This document shows, piece after piece, positions 24,640-36,765 of a stretch of DNA of 64,000 bases. Below the pieces are notes generated by a model that saw only the letters and a list, made by a program, of their open reading frames with translations, had not been told where the DNA came from and did no database searches. A program made the translations under genes and the position numbers. This DNA is from Paratinospora sagittata (taxonomy: Eukaryota; Streptophyta; Magnoliopsida; Ranunculales; Menispermaceae). Position 1 is the stretch's first letter. The number at the start of each line of letters is the position of its first letter. Location of the stretch: the NCBI GenBank assembly GCA_035771175.1, contig CM069600.1, positions 2,928,449 through 2,992,448 on the forward strand, given 5' to 3'.

Positions 24640-27117
24640 ATAGCCTAAAGTGAATCTCTTAGCATCTAGCAAAATCGAAATAGGAATACCCCACGATCTC
24701 TAAATGATCAGATCTCCTATATGTGAGCATGTAGTCTTTTGTTCTCTGTAAATATCAGATAACCCTCTTTGCTACTATCCAATGATCCATACCAAGGTTA
24801 CTAAGATATCTGCCTAACATTCCGGCTATGTACGCTATATCCGAACGCATACATACCTGAGTATACATAAGACTCCCTACTGCAGATGCATAAGGAATCT
24901 CTTGCATTTCCTTAGATTCAATTTCATTCTTGGGGCATTGACTGAGGCTGAATTTATCACCCTTAGCAATGGGTGTACTTCCTAGGGCACAACTTATCAT
25001 GCCAAAACTTTCAAGCACCTTATCGATATAGCCTTTTTGTGATAATCCGAGAATACCCCAAGAACGATCTCAATGTATCTAAATTCCTAATACAAAGGAG
25101 GCGTCTCCAAGATCTTTCATCTCAAAACATTTTGAAAGAAATTTTGTGGTTTCGTGCAGTAAGCTTATATTGTTGCAAGCCAATAATATGTTATCGACAT
25201 ATAAAACCAGGAAGATATACTTGCTTCCACTGAATTTGTGATAAATGCAACTATCAACAGATATTTCCTCAAAAACAATAAGGAAATAACCTGATGAAAC
25301 TTATGGTAACGTTGACGGGAAGCTTGTTTGAGACCGTAGATGGATTTTTTAAGCTTACAAACCATAAACTTTGGATATCCAGTTACAAAGTTCTTTGGCT
25401 ACATCATATAAATTGTTTCCTCAATATCTCCATTGTGAAGCGCAGTTTTTACATCAATCTGATGTAGCTCAAGATCATAATGAGCTAGTAGTACCATAAT
25501 AGTCATGAATGAGTCTTTCAAAGATACTGGAGAGAAAGTCTATTTATAATCGATGTCTTCTTTTTTAGTAAAACCCCTGGCAACAAGACGAGTTTTGTAT
25601 CTCTTGGTCTTAAATATCTATTTGCAACCAATGGGTTTTTTTCCTTCATGCAATTCGAAGAGATCCCAAATGTCGTTGTCTTTCATGAATTTCATTTCAT
25701 CCTTCATGGCATTGATCCACTGTTGGGATTTAAAACTTTTTTTGGCTTGAGTGAAATTGATTAGATCATTTTCCACTCCTATATCAAACTCACGTTCTTG
25801 AAGATAAAAAACATAATCATCAGAAATTAGGTTCCTTCTCTCCCTTGTAGATCTCCTTAATGGTACAATTTCTTGAGGTTATTGAGTTTGCTCTTCCGGA
25901 GCAACTTCCTCATTTTGGACAGGGAGTTGTTGAATATTGTCTTGTAATTCCGAATTTACTTCTTGACTAATGTTAGGTGTAAGAACCTGATCATTTTCAA
26001 TAGCAACTATAGGAAGAGAAATGAATTCCTCCTCAAAGACAATATTCATCACTTTATCTCCCTTCCCAAACTCAGCATCCTCAAGGAATCTTGCATTCCC
26101 CGTCTCGAAGAAGGACCATGTAGAGGGAAATTTGAAACCTCTAGACCACTTAACGTATCCAACAAAATTGCAGCTAACAATTCTTAAGTCCAATTTCTTT
26201 TCATGTGGCCTGTAAGGCCTATCCTCAGCTGGACATCTCCAGACATGCAAGTGTCTAATGCTAGGCTTCTTGCCTATCCATAACTCATATGGGGTTTTAG
26301 CTACTGATTTTCTAGGAACTTTGTTGAGTATGTAAACTACAGTCTTAAGCACGTCTCCCCAAAGTGATTCAGGTAAAGAAGAATGACTAATCATACTTCT
26401 TACCATGTCCTTAAGTGTTCGGTTTCGTCGCTTAGGAACACCATTCATGTTGGGTTTCCCCCGCATTGTGTATTGTTGGACAATTCCACATTCATCTAGG
26501 TACTAAACAAAGGACCTTGAATATTGTTCACCTGATTCGTCATACCTACTGTAGTATTCACCACCACCACGATCAAATTTGACAGCCTTAATTTTCTTGT
26601 CGGATTAATTTTCAACTTCGGCTTTGAAAACTTTAAATACGGCCAGAAATTGTGACTTGTCATTAATTAAATAGAGGTACTCATAGCGAGAGTAATCGTC
26701 CATGAACGTGATAAAATATTGTTGTTCATTCCAATTAGTTATAGGGAATGGACCACATATATCAGTATGTATCAGTTCTAAGACTTGGGAACACCTATTG
26801 GCACCTAATTTACACGTGTTTGTCTGTTTGCCTTTAATACACTCAACATAAACTGTAAAATCAGTTAAGTCAAGCGGGTCAAGAATTCCTTCTGACACAA
26901 GTCGTTGTATTCTCTATTTAGAGATATGTCATAACCGTTTGTGCGACAACTTGGAAGGATTCTTTGTTAACTTGCGTTTTGTACCACGTTTCTCAATTTG
27001 CAAGGATTCATAATTAGAGGCAGTGGTATCTAATTTATAAAGATTATCATTCAAAAAACCATTGGATTTTGGAATCTTTAAAAAGATTAAATTTATTATT
27101 TCAACAAATAAAAACCC
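24640..27117 (-). mobile_element. Ty1/Copia polyprotein remnant (no LTRs seen)
   Basis: Downward on the minus strand: SNGFLNDNLYKLDTTAS and KNPSKLSHKRL (GAG-pre-integrase), VECIKGKQTNTCKLGA; integrase core (HTDICGPFPI, FITFMDDYSRY, then [17 protein letters not shown] and [13 protein letters not shown]); RT (QQWINAMKDEMKFMKDNDIW, KSIYGLKQASRQ, and LYVDNILLA in place of the usual LYVDDI box); and C-terminal RT (ASAVGSLMYTQVCMRSDIAY). Stops and frameshifts are frequent, for example a stop between the FKAEVEN and KKIKAVKFD stretches near 26604. Gag, protease, RNase H and both LTRs are missing. The fragment starts immediately at the end of the DHPS fragment. Confidence 0.85.
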
Positions 27118-27119
27118 AT

Positions 27120-27455
27120 TTATTCTTAAAATGTATCCACAGATAAAAGCTTGATCTCCACCTCAGGTAACTTGAGAACAGCTTTTAAGACGGGCATTAA
27201 CCTGTCTAGTTCTTCCTCTGCTGATATCATAGGTGCAAATGGTCGTGTAGATTGTGAACCCATATCGATAATATCTACTCCCTCAGAGATCATTAACCGG
27301 ACTTGGGAAACTGCAGCTTCCACGGATTGAAATTTCTTCCCATCACTGAAAACTATCTGGGGTCAAATTAAGAACACCCATTACATGTGTCTTCTCTGAC
27401 CAGTTCAATAAAAGGTTTCCAATGGGTAAAACCCGTCTTAACCCATCTGTAACAC
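27120..27455 (-). pseudogene. Dihydropteroate synthase (HPPK/DHPS) fragment
   Basis: On the minus strand it reads LRRVLPIGNLLLNWSEKT, HVMGVLNLTPDSFSDG (after correcting one extra T in the run at about 27352), SVEAAVSQVRLMISEGVDII, and DMGSQSTRPFAPMISAEEEL, ending at LLSVDTF. This is the N-terminal half of the DHPS domain of the bifunctional mitochondrial folate enzyme. It carries the pterin-site segment NLTPDSFSDG and the STRP loop. The frameshift and the abrupt end at SVDTF, where a Copia fragment begins, show it is dead. The HPPK half is absent. Confidence 0.88.
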
Positions 27456-27459
27456 TTCG

Positions 27460-28480
27460 TAATTTTAATTATACAACTATGTTGATGAATACATATACGT
27501 ACGCATATACGTCAATAGGAATTAAACGTATATTTGTATAAACATATATAAATTAAATAAATTATATTATTAAATGTCATACTATCATTAAATTATAAGA
27601 TGATATTAGTTTAAGATGAATAAATGATTGAAATTGATATTAGTATAAGGTATAAGATGATATAAATATTATATATTTCCCATTCTCTTATCTCATTCTC
27701 TCATATCTCTCTAATGTAAAAACAAAAGAAAAAAAAAAAGGAGAACAAAGGGAAAGAAGAGAAACAAAAAGAAAACACAAAATTTTCGCTGAATCAAGAC
27801 CCACGGTAACTGTTTTTCACTCTATTTCTTCGTGAACTTGATATCTAAGCTAGATGCAACATTTCTTTCAGAGTAATTTTTGTTATAAGAACCGTTTTAC
27901 GGCATTTTTAAAAATTGAAGTTTTGACCCAACGTGTATAGTTAATGCTAGACGACTCAGTATAGAAAAACAACAAAATAGATACATAAAAAACTTTTAAC
28001 AGTGATACAAAATAAAATTCAATGTTTCTAGTACTTCTAATTCTTTCTTTATTTATAAGAACTTACCAATGTTATCGGGCATAGAGATGATATAGATCCT
28101 TGCACCAGCTATTTCAGAGTTGCTTATGCAAATTACAAATTCTGTTTAAATATTGACTATTTAAAGCCAATTTTTATTAGGGTGCCGACACTTTTTTTGT
28201 CCAAGACTGCCACCCAAGTCAATATTGCAAAAAAGAAACCAAAACTATTTTTTTTTTCCATAACCACATTAAAAGAAAACAATTTTTTTTTTCTAAACGA
28301 AAAAGAAATGACAACTTCTAAGGACTGGAAAACGGTCAACTTCTCCATATCCTGGGCATTTTTCAAACTGCTTATGGAAATTAAAGCTTCATATATATTT
28401 GTAGTTCTTGACAAAGAATGGATATCCATGTCTAAGCACCAGTGAAGAAAAGCACAACGATATTGGAAAAAGACATCATG
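27460..28480. other. Intergenic, AT-rich; no gene seen
   Basis: The sequence has ATATACGT-like words (27490-27540), A-rich purine stretches (27715-27790), and a poly-T/poly-A rich patch at 28185-28320 with open frames on both strands that share no recognisable domain. I could not identify a gene or a mobile element. Confidence 0.4.
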
Positions 28481-28503
28481 ACACCTAGATCATCAAAACT
28501 TAC

Positions 28504-28998
28504 CCATGAGCAGGAAGAAATGGATGCAAAAATGACCCTGATCTTGGTGCACCGTCTGAATCATTCCTGTTAGATCTTATTGTTGCAGATGGAACTGAGA
28601 CTTGGTCAGTGCCACTAGAGAAGGGAGGGAAATGATGGTCCCAACTGTGATAATGCAGATCAATAGCAGTGAAAGTATGGGAAGCTGAGATTTCACTCGG
28701 TCCAGACAAACCACTCCAATTATGATTGAAACTAGGGCCATCACCAGCATTCTCACTGGAGTTTGAGGATGAGGGTTGGAGAGGTTGGAAGTAAGCAACA
28801 TAGGGGCATGAATGGGAACCCGATGGTGCAGCCGTATGCTCTGCATAGATGGCATGGTGACCCAATGGATCATGATCTGAAACGAAGGATAATGCCATCA
28901 ATGTATAAATATTAAAAATTACTAAAAGGAAGTTTGAGCAAAATATCACAAGTTAAATAAAAAGAGCCTTACATGCATTTGATGGCGATTCTCCTTCC
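28504..28998 (-). pseudogene. RING-type E3 ligase fragment: Ser/His-rich middle exons
   Basis: There are two exons with intact splice sites: 28973-28998 (26 nt, EGESPSNA) and 28504-28876 (373 nt). The longer reads HHAIYAEHTAAPSGSHSCPY, VAYFQPLQPSSSNSSENAGD, HYHSWDHHFPPFSSGTDQVS and GAPRSGSFLHPFLPAHG. In plant RING E3 proteins of the type whose RING ends CPNCRKIEKGQWLYANG, this His/Ser-rich text follows the RING. The RING part lies at 42018-42187, about 13 kb upstream on the same strand. The exons after PAHG are not found downstream. Family recognition is from memory of plant homologues. Confidence 0.65.
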
Positions 28999-28999
28999 C

Positions 29000-31522
29000 T
29001 GAAAAATTTGAAACGTGAACACATTAGATGGAACTTAAAAACAGAAAAACATTCTTCAATTGATATATGCCAAAAGAACAGGAAAGTTGATGAGAAAGAG
29101 AGGGTTAAAGTAAACTTCCATAGCCCTTCAAAAAGAATCAATTGATAGTTCAAATTCCATGGATTCCCGCAAAGAGACCAGGCTTCCAGCCGCTGAGAGA
29201 TCTCTCCTTTTTTTTGCAGGAACCATTAACACCCTTCTGGTGAAGAGCCACAAGCTCTTGGATTACTCAATTCATCCCTGATTCCTTGAAGGAGCAAATT
29301 AGTGGTAGGTTCAACCAAATCTTAGCACACAGACAAAAGTCAAAAATGGTTGTGACACCAAATGCATACATATCATATTTTAGGATCTTCCCTGAAAAGC
29401 ATAGCAGACCAAAAAAATTAAAAATTAAAGACATCTCCATTTGAAGAAGAACTTGAGGAAGTGTCAAATTGAAGCTACACCATCTTAATAGATTTCCTCG
29501 ACTTTGTTACATTTGTGATGCTCTATGAATTTTTTTTTTTACCAGAGCATATTTTGTTTTTGCTTTAAATCTTATCTTGATTGTTTATTTTGGTTTTTCA
29601 ACATTTTGTTTTGTTTTAATATGCTCCATTGCTTAAGATTTTTAATTTAGGAATGTTCAATTTTTTTACTTAACTTCTCTCCTCTATAGTTGAGAAAAAT
29701 AAGTGAGATTTTGTGGGGAAAAATGTGGGTCCAATAAAAATTTTCTAGAGAAAATTTGGGAGTCCAACCACAAGTGATATTTTCTTAAAAAAAAATCCAA
29801 TACTTTCTCAAGAAAAAAACTATTTTCTCAAGTGAGAATGATAAGGGAGGTTACTATTTTCTGAATTATCAAATACGGTTTGACATAGTTAAAGATGCGG
29901 TCGACTGTTAAATATCATTTCCATCATCATTGAAGCCTTGTTCCAACTAAATGAGAGTAAAGAGAAAAGAAAACCACCACAAAAAGAGAAGGGTAGACCC
30001 TTTTTTCACTTCTCTTATACCTCTTTTGTTAAGGATTTATATATGTTGAAGACAAAGTTCAACTCCAAACTAATGTCTCCATTAGCAGCAAAACGTACTC
30101 CCAAGGTGCAAAATGACGATATATCTCTAAGGATTCAAGGCCAGTGAGAGTTGCATTGAAGCAGCTGCTCAGTATTCAGTCCTTGGCTTGACCAGCCTTG
30201 ATGTGGCTCTCAATATCCACAACTTGCCCACCAACCTTATGAACACAAACCAACAGAATGTGACAAGTAGCAAGGGCTTCATCGCCTTCCCATCCAACCT
30301 TAGGGAATATCAGAGCTTTACCCTTTCATCACCCTAGCCTTATCCTAATCTTAGCTTCCTTCAACACCTTAATAAACATATCTACCAAATTAAATATCAA
30401 GGACATTTTAGAAACTTTTGAAGTCCACTCCTAAAGAAGACAAATACACCAAGAAGAAGAAGAAGAGAGATGACTAAAACAACTCTAACAGTAATACCTA
30501 AAGGTTACAACAATACACGCACACAAATACATATAGTTCCTTATTTCTTCTCAAAAAGAAAAGGAAATGTGAAGTCCCTGATTCATCTTTTCAAGTACTT
30601 TTTTTATTATTAAGAGAATTATTACAAATGACCAGAAGGTCACTATTATTTTAAAAATTATCGAAGTACCACTCTGGTTCCTACTGTACAAAAAGTATCC
30701 AATGGGGTTTTCCATGCATCAGTTTAGTGATTTTTCAATTGATTTATATAAGAAATTAAAATCTTTTTTTGTAAAATTTTCATTATTTTTGGTGGCTATT
30801 CTAAACTTTAGACACAAAATATTGAAAAGTCAGAGTTAGTAATTATACACACACACACACACACACACTACAATCTTTCTCATTTGTTTCAGTGATTGTG
30901 TGTAGTACGTTTAGCGGCTATGCTAAACTTTAGTCATAATATTGAACAGCCATGATTAGTAAATTAAAAAAAAAAAACTATATAATATGCAGAATTTGGC
31001 AGATTTTGGTTAGTATCAGTGTGAGGTCTAGATGAACAATATACAGAATTGCTAGCTATATCAGAATTATTGAGGCAGAAATCAAGACGTGTCTGTGTGA
31101 TTTAATTTTTTTTTTTTGAGAAGCAATAGAAACTTGTATTAATACTTGTAAGGTAAGCTGTACACTCCTTTTCATAAGATATGAAAGGTGTCTCCTGAAC
31201 CTACATGTTTACAAAATTGTAATGACCTCCCAGTTGTCCAAAGTTTCACATTTCCTTTAATGGGGCTAATCCCTACCCATATACATGCAATTACCCCAAT
31301 TTAGCACCCAATCCGAAATCGAAAGACCCTTTTCATAATTGAAAATGCATTTTCAAATAGAGTTACTAAATGACATGTAGAAGATATCCTTAAAACTCAG
31401 CCAAATACAAATCTTGTTCCTCATTATCTAGAACGCACACTTCGGAATGTGCATGTCAAATATAGTCTTAATGTATACAAAATGCATGGAGTCAATTTAG
31501 TAATAGAACAAGAAGTACACAT
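29000..31522. other. Intergenic stretch with microsatellite and possible retroelement tail; no confirmed gene
   Basis: At 30120-30390 a frame on the minus strand of about 50 codons (GKALIFPKVGWEGDEALATC, then HKVGGQVVDIES) looks protein-like, but I do not recognise it. An (AC)n microsatellite lies at 30847-30872. Related sentences around TTTAGCGGCTATGCTAAACT (30910) and GGTGGCTATTCTAAACTTTA (30790) repeat, together with 'ATTGAAAAGTCAGAGTTAGTA'-like text. At 31108-31260 the complement ends in TATTGCTTCTCAAAAAAAAA, a LINE-like 3' end on the minus strand. Confidence 0.4.
30847..30872. repeat. (AC)n microsatellite
   Basis: Thirteen consecutive AC units, with no interruption. Confidence 0.9.
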
Positions 31523-31527
31523 CTTAC

Positions 31528-31824
31528 TGTTGAGATTTGTTTCCTATTGTTGAGATTTGTTTCCTATACAAATTTATTTCCTGTATAGATTTGTTTCCTG
31601 TACAGAATTATCTCCTTAAGGATTTATTTCCTTTAAGGAATATAGCAGTTACTAAAATTGTAAATGTAGCTATAAGTACATAGCCTTGTATGTCTATATA
31701 AACGGAGTCCCTCCATTAAGACATTACAGAAGAATAAATATCCTCTCTCTTCTCCCGTGGATGTAGGCCATAAAGCCGAATCACGTTACATCTTGTGTCG
31801 TTTATTATTTTATTTTTCTTAACA
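31528..31824 (+). repeat. 5' LTR of the Copia element
   Basis: Starts with a 20-bp direct tandem duplication of TGTTGAGATTTGTTTCCTAT. It carries a TATA box (TATATAAA, about 31695-31702) and an AATAAATA poly(A)-signal-like word near 31734. Confidence 0.95.
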
Positions 31825-32389
31825 TGGTATCAGAGACCTAGGTTTTTATTACTAGGAACTTTGTTTCGACCTTCATCGTCGAAATCATTGGTGTCGGCCT
31901 TCATTGCTGGAATCCTCTTGAGTGGCCTTCATTGCCGTCACTACCGGAACATTCATCACTGCCTTCATCGCTAGCGTGAAAACCACATCGTCATTTGTAC
32001 CGCCGCTGCAACTGGATCGATTTGTCTTCTGCAAATCGTGATCCAGCCATTTGAAGTTCATAGTCTTCATCGTCTTCAACGCCTCTAAACTCAAAATACT
32101 GTTCATCGTCTTCTTCGCGGAGATCCTCGGCTTCCTTTATCACCGAGACGAGATCTCTAGCCTTCATCGCCAAGAACTTCATCAACGATCACTGCCGTTG
32201 TTGTTGTTCAGCCTGGTTTCAATCACCACTGTCGCTGCTCTTCACCGCTTCTGCCACAACTTCACAAAATCGCGATCCTTAAACCCTAGTTTCAGCAGAT
32301 CTTCGTCTTCGTCTTCTTTCTTTCCTCTTTCAATCGCGATCTGGAACTGCTGTTGAATAGTCATTTAAATCGCAATCTGGATCGCCATT

Positions 32390-32610
32390 TCTGTCACTGT
32401 TCATCATCTCGATCGTTGTTCACTGGTTCGACCACTGTTCATTGGTTTTGATCACTGTTCACTGGTTCGATCTCTGTTCACTGGTTTTGATCGCCATTTC
32501 TGTCGCTGTTCATCATCTCGAACGTTGTTCACTGGTTCGACTACTGTTCATTGGTTTTTGATCACTGTTCACTGGTTTGACCACTGTTCACTGGTTACTT
32601 CCGAAACAGT
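32390..32610 (+). repeat. Tandem repeats in the Copia untranslated leader
   Basis: Between the primer-binding site and gag, units around CTGTTCACTGGTTCGA recur about nine times at roughly 20-35-bp spacing, with larger blocks (GTCGCTGTTCATCATCTCGA and a variant) repeated twice. No coding function is evident. Leader repeats of this sort are common in Copia elements. Confidence 0.75.
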
Positions 32611-32649
32611 GCAGATAGAAGAAACAGTTGATAAAATATAAAAAGGAGA

Positions 32650-35600
32650 GCTACCGAACATTCAAGCCGCCTACAGACTTGATGGAAAAAATTATTTGAA
32701 GTGGTCTCAGCTGGTACGTACTTTTCTGAAGGGCAGAGGAAAACTAAGTCATCTTCTGGGCACTGGACCTACACCTGGAGATCCTAAATTTAGAGCGTGG
32801 GATAACGAAGATGCTTCGATAATGGCATGGCTATGGAATTCAATGGCGCCAAATATTAGTGATACATGCATGTTTCTAACTACTGTCAAAAACATTTGGG
32901 ATGGCGTTCATCAAACATACTCTCTAAGGCCCATGATGCAGCCCAAGTGTATGAAATCAAAGTGAAAGTTGGAACAACAAAACAAGGCAACATGACGGTC
33001 ACTAAATATGCCAATGTCTTGAAAAATCTCTGGCAAGAACTTGACCATTATAGGTGTATTGAGACTAAATGCTCTGCAGATGCTGTAATTTAAAAAAACT
33101 ATATTGAGAAGGATCGAGACTATGACTTCTTGGCTGGACTCAATGCAGAGTTTGATCAAGTAAGAGTTCAAACTCTCAGCAAAGAGTTACTAACTCTGAA
33201 TGAGACTATCTCTGCTATCTGGACTGAAGAAAGCAGAAAAAATGTTATGCTCACACCTCAGAAGTTGGAAGGCTCAGCTATTATCGCCAATCGGGGAAAT
33301 GATCCGAGGACACACACTTCGCATGTTGAATCATCAAAAGTCCCAAATCGAGACAATAGGGACAATCTAAGGTGTACTTATTGTCAGAAGACTAGACATA
33401 CAAGGGAGAAGTGTTGGAAACTTCATGGCAAGCCTTCAACTTCCAGTAAAGACTGGGTTTACAACGGAGGACAGCAGAAAACTAGTGGCCAAGCACATCT
33501 GTCTACTGAACCAACAATTGCAGCCTCCCCGGTGACAGACGGATTTAGCCAAGACGATATTGAAAGATTAAAATCTTTGCTTGGCACTCTTGACAAACCC
33601 TCAGGTACCTGTTCATTGGCCCATTCAGGTAATTTTCCTATTTCTATTGGATTTAACGTCTCGGATAAATCTTTTGCTAACTCTTGGGTTATAGATTCTG
33701 GTGCTACTGATCACATGACCAATTCTCCCAATATATTTCATACCTACAACCCATGTCCTAGTAGTCGGAAAATAGCTACAGCTGATGGATCATTAACCAC
33801 AGTTGCTGCTATAGGTGATGTTCACATCAGCCCCACCCTTACACTCAGAAATGTTCTTCATGTTCCTAAACTATCTACCAATCTTATCTCTATTAAAAAA
33901 TTAACCCATGATCTGAGTTGTAATGTGACCTTCCCTACTTACTGTGCATTTCAGGACCAAGACTTGGGGACGATGATTGGACATGCTAAGGAACAGGACG
34001 GGTTGTATTACCTTGAGACACCAGTACATCCTATCAAGAGTACCACTTCATTTCTCTCTGAGCGCAAACTTTCCAATAAAGAAAAGTTATGGCTCCATCA
34101 TCGCCGCCTTGGCCATCCTTCTTTTCGATCTCTTAAAATCATGTTTCCTTTTTTGTTTAAATCTCTGAATGTTGAAGATTTTCATTGTGAAGTGTGTGAA
34201 CTTGCGAAACACAAACGTATATCTTTTCCACTTAGCAATGACAGAAGTTCAGATCCTTTTGATCTCATTCATAGTGATATTTGGGGTCCCTCTCCAATCT
34301 CTAATGTTTCTGGAGCGCGATGGTTTGTGTCATTCATTGATGATTGTACTAGAGTCTCGTGGATATTCTTATTAAAACAAAAATCCGATGTGAGCTTTAT
34401 TCTCCCTACCTTCCATAACATGATACACACCCAGTTTGGTGCTAAAATCAAGAGATTTCGATCTGACAATGCTCGAGACTATTTAAATCAAACATTGACC
34501 AATTACTTCCAAACTGAGGGGATCATTCATGAATCATCCTGTGTTCACACTCCACAACAAAATGGAGTTGCTGAAAGAAAAAACGGTCACCTACTTGATA
34601 CAACCCGAGCCTTTTTATTTCAGCATAATATGCCTAAGTCTTATTAGGGGGAAGTTGTCCTTACTGTAACACATCTTATTAACCGTCTACCATCCCGGAC
34701 CCTTGATTTCAAAAGTCCTATGGAAAAGCTACGTCAATTTTATCCTAAGCTTAAAATCTCCAACAATCTTATACCTAAAATATTTGGGTGTGTTTCATTT
34801 GTCCATGTTCACCAACCCAACAGGGGAAAGTTGGACCCTAGAGCTCTTAAGTGTGTTTTTATCGGATACTCTTCCACTCAAAAGGGATATAAATGCTATC
34901 ATCCGCCATCCAAGAAATTCTTTGTCTCAGTCGATGTCACTTTTTATGAACCTGAGCCCTATTTTACCGCTCCTCCTCTTCCGGGGGAGAATGTCATCAT
35001 GGAAGATAAGGATCGGAACTCCCTTGATAACCCTTTTGACCTTTTTGACCCCTTTACCCTCCAACAAACCAAACCTGAATCTCCTACACCCCCTGTACCC
35101 AACGACGAACCTAAGGATCGGATGACTGGACAAGTGTACTCAAGGAATAAAGTCATAGCTCCTGAACCGATGCAAGCTCAAGAATCTGAACCAACCCCTG
35201 AGAATGAGGTAACAAACCCTGAACCCTCCTTACAAATTTCATTAGTTCCTGAAACTAACAATGATCTTTTAGCCTCTGAACCTGACAATGACCTTCCCAT
35301 TGCCATTAGAAAGGGAACAAGGGAATGCACTAAACATCCCTTGTATCCATTATCTCATGTTGTATCCTTTGAGAAGTTCTCACAAACCCATAAGAGTTTC
35401 CTTACCAGCCTGAATAATATCCAAACTCCTACGTCATTATCCGAGGCTTTATCTAATACAAATTGGAAACAAGCTATGAATGTGGAAATGGAAGCCCTGG
35501 AGAAAAATACAACATGGGAGTTGGTAGACTTGCCTCCAGGAAAGAAACCTGTTGGATGCAAATGGGTTTATACAGTAAAATACAAAGCAGATGGGTCCCT

Positions 35601-36456
35601 AGAGCGCTACAAGGCAAGATTGGTAGCCAAAGGATATACTCAGACATATGGTGTGGACTATCAAGAGACATTTGCTCCAGTTGCAAAAATGAATACTGTG
35701 AGACTTCTTTTGTCATTGGCAGCTAATTATGACTGGGATCTGCAACAATTTGATGTAAAAAACGCATTTTTACATGGGGATTTAGAGGAAGAAATCTATA
35801 TGGAAGTGCCTCCAGGATTTGGCACCACAGATAAAGTGTGCAAATTAATAAAGGCCCTGTATGGACTTAAGCAATCTCTGAGAGCATGGTTTGGTCGGTT
35901 TGCCAAAGTAATGACAAGTATGGGATATAAACAAAGCCAAGGAGATCACACTTTGTTTATTAAGCACTCGACTTCAGGGGGAGTTACAGCTCTATTAGTG
36001 TATGTTGATGACATCATCATGACAGGAAACAATGAGAATGAGAGACAAAATTTGAAGCGGTGTTTGACCGAGGAATTTGAGATCAAGGAATTAGGGAGAT
36101 TGTGAGCTAGTGCTGAAGCAGAATTCCGAGCAATGGCACAAGGGGTTTGTGAGCTATTATGGTTGCAAATAATTTTGACAGATTTGAAGATACACTGGAA
36201 TGGCCCTATGAGACTCTATTGTGACAATAAATCTGCAATTAGCATTGCCCATAACCCAGTTCAACATGATCGAACCAAGCATATAGAGATTGATAGACAC
36301 TTTATTAAAGAGAAGCTTGATAGTGGGTTGATCTGTACTCTATATGTGTCTACCAATAACCAGCTCGTCGATATGCTCACTAAAGGATTAAATCATACTG
36401 CATTGCAAGCAAATGTGTCCAAGCTGGGAATGGTAAACCTTTATTCACCAGCTTGA
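32650..36456 (+). pseudogene. Copia gag-pol polyprotein, broken
   Basis: Gag opens near 32650 (AAYRLDGKNYLKWSQLVRTF) with no ATG in frame. A 2-nt insertion near 32918 shifts the frame and a TAA follows at about 33090. The gag knuckle CTYCQKTRHTREKC (CX2CX4HX4C) lies at about 33370-33412, then protease VIDSGATDHM. The integrase has HHRRLGH...CEVC, HSDIWGPSP and SDNARDYLNQ; a TAG at 34645 replaces a Trp codon. RT follows: CKWVYTVKYKADGSLERYKA, ALYGLKQSLRAW and LLVYVDDIIMTGN. After KELGRL a stop and a deletion jump straight to RNase H SAEAEFRAMA, so the end of RT and the start of the linker are lost. It closes with DNKSAISIAHNPV...TKHIEIDRHFIKE. Confidence 0.95.
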
Positions 36457-36463
36457 GGGGGAG

Positions 36464-36760
36464 TGTTGAGATTTGTTTCCTATTGTTGAGATTTGTTTCC
36501 TATACAAATTTATTTCCTGTATAGATTTGTTTCCTGTACAGAATTATTTCCTTAAGGATTTATTTCCTTTAAGGAATATAGCAGTTACTAAAATTGTAAA
36601 TGTAGCTATAAGTACATAGCCTTGTATGTCTATATGTATGGAGTCCCTCCATTAAGACATTACAGAAGAATAAATATCCTCTCTCTTCTCCCGTGGATGT
36701 AGGCCATAAAGCCAAATCACGTTACATCTTGTGTCGTTTATTATTTTATTTTTCTTAACA
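36464..36760 (+). repeat. 3' LTR of the Copia element
   Basis: Same length and ends as the 5' LTR. Three of the five differences fall in the TATA region, which here reads TATATGTATGG instead of TATATAAACGG. The others are C/T and G/A changes. Confidence 0.95.
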
Positions 36761-36765
36761 CTTAC

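Larger units (their letters stand above)
31528..36760 (+). mobile_element. Ty1/Copia LTR retrotransposon, young, internally deleted
   Basis: Identical-length LTRs (297 bp, beginning TGTTGAG and ending TTAACA) bound a 4.6-kb interior. The 5-bp word CTTAC directly precedes (31523-31527) and follows (36761-36765) the element as a target-site duplication. The primer-binding site TGGTATCAGAG (31825-31835) fits initiator tRNA-Met. A polypurine tract (GAGGGGGAG, 36455-36463) precedes the 3' LTR. By eye the two LTRs differ at five of 297 positions, so insertion is recent. Domain order gag, protease, integrase, RT, RNase H confirms Copia. Stops, a frameshift and a deletion between RT and RNase H make it non-autonomous. 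Confidence 0.97.

Noticed and set aside
28157..28445. Overlapping frames on both strands of about 90 codons
   Set aside because: Phe/Lys-rich composition from poly-T/poly-A runs; no domain and no splice context.
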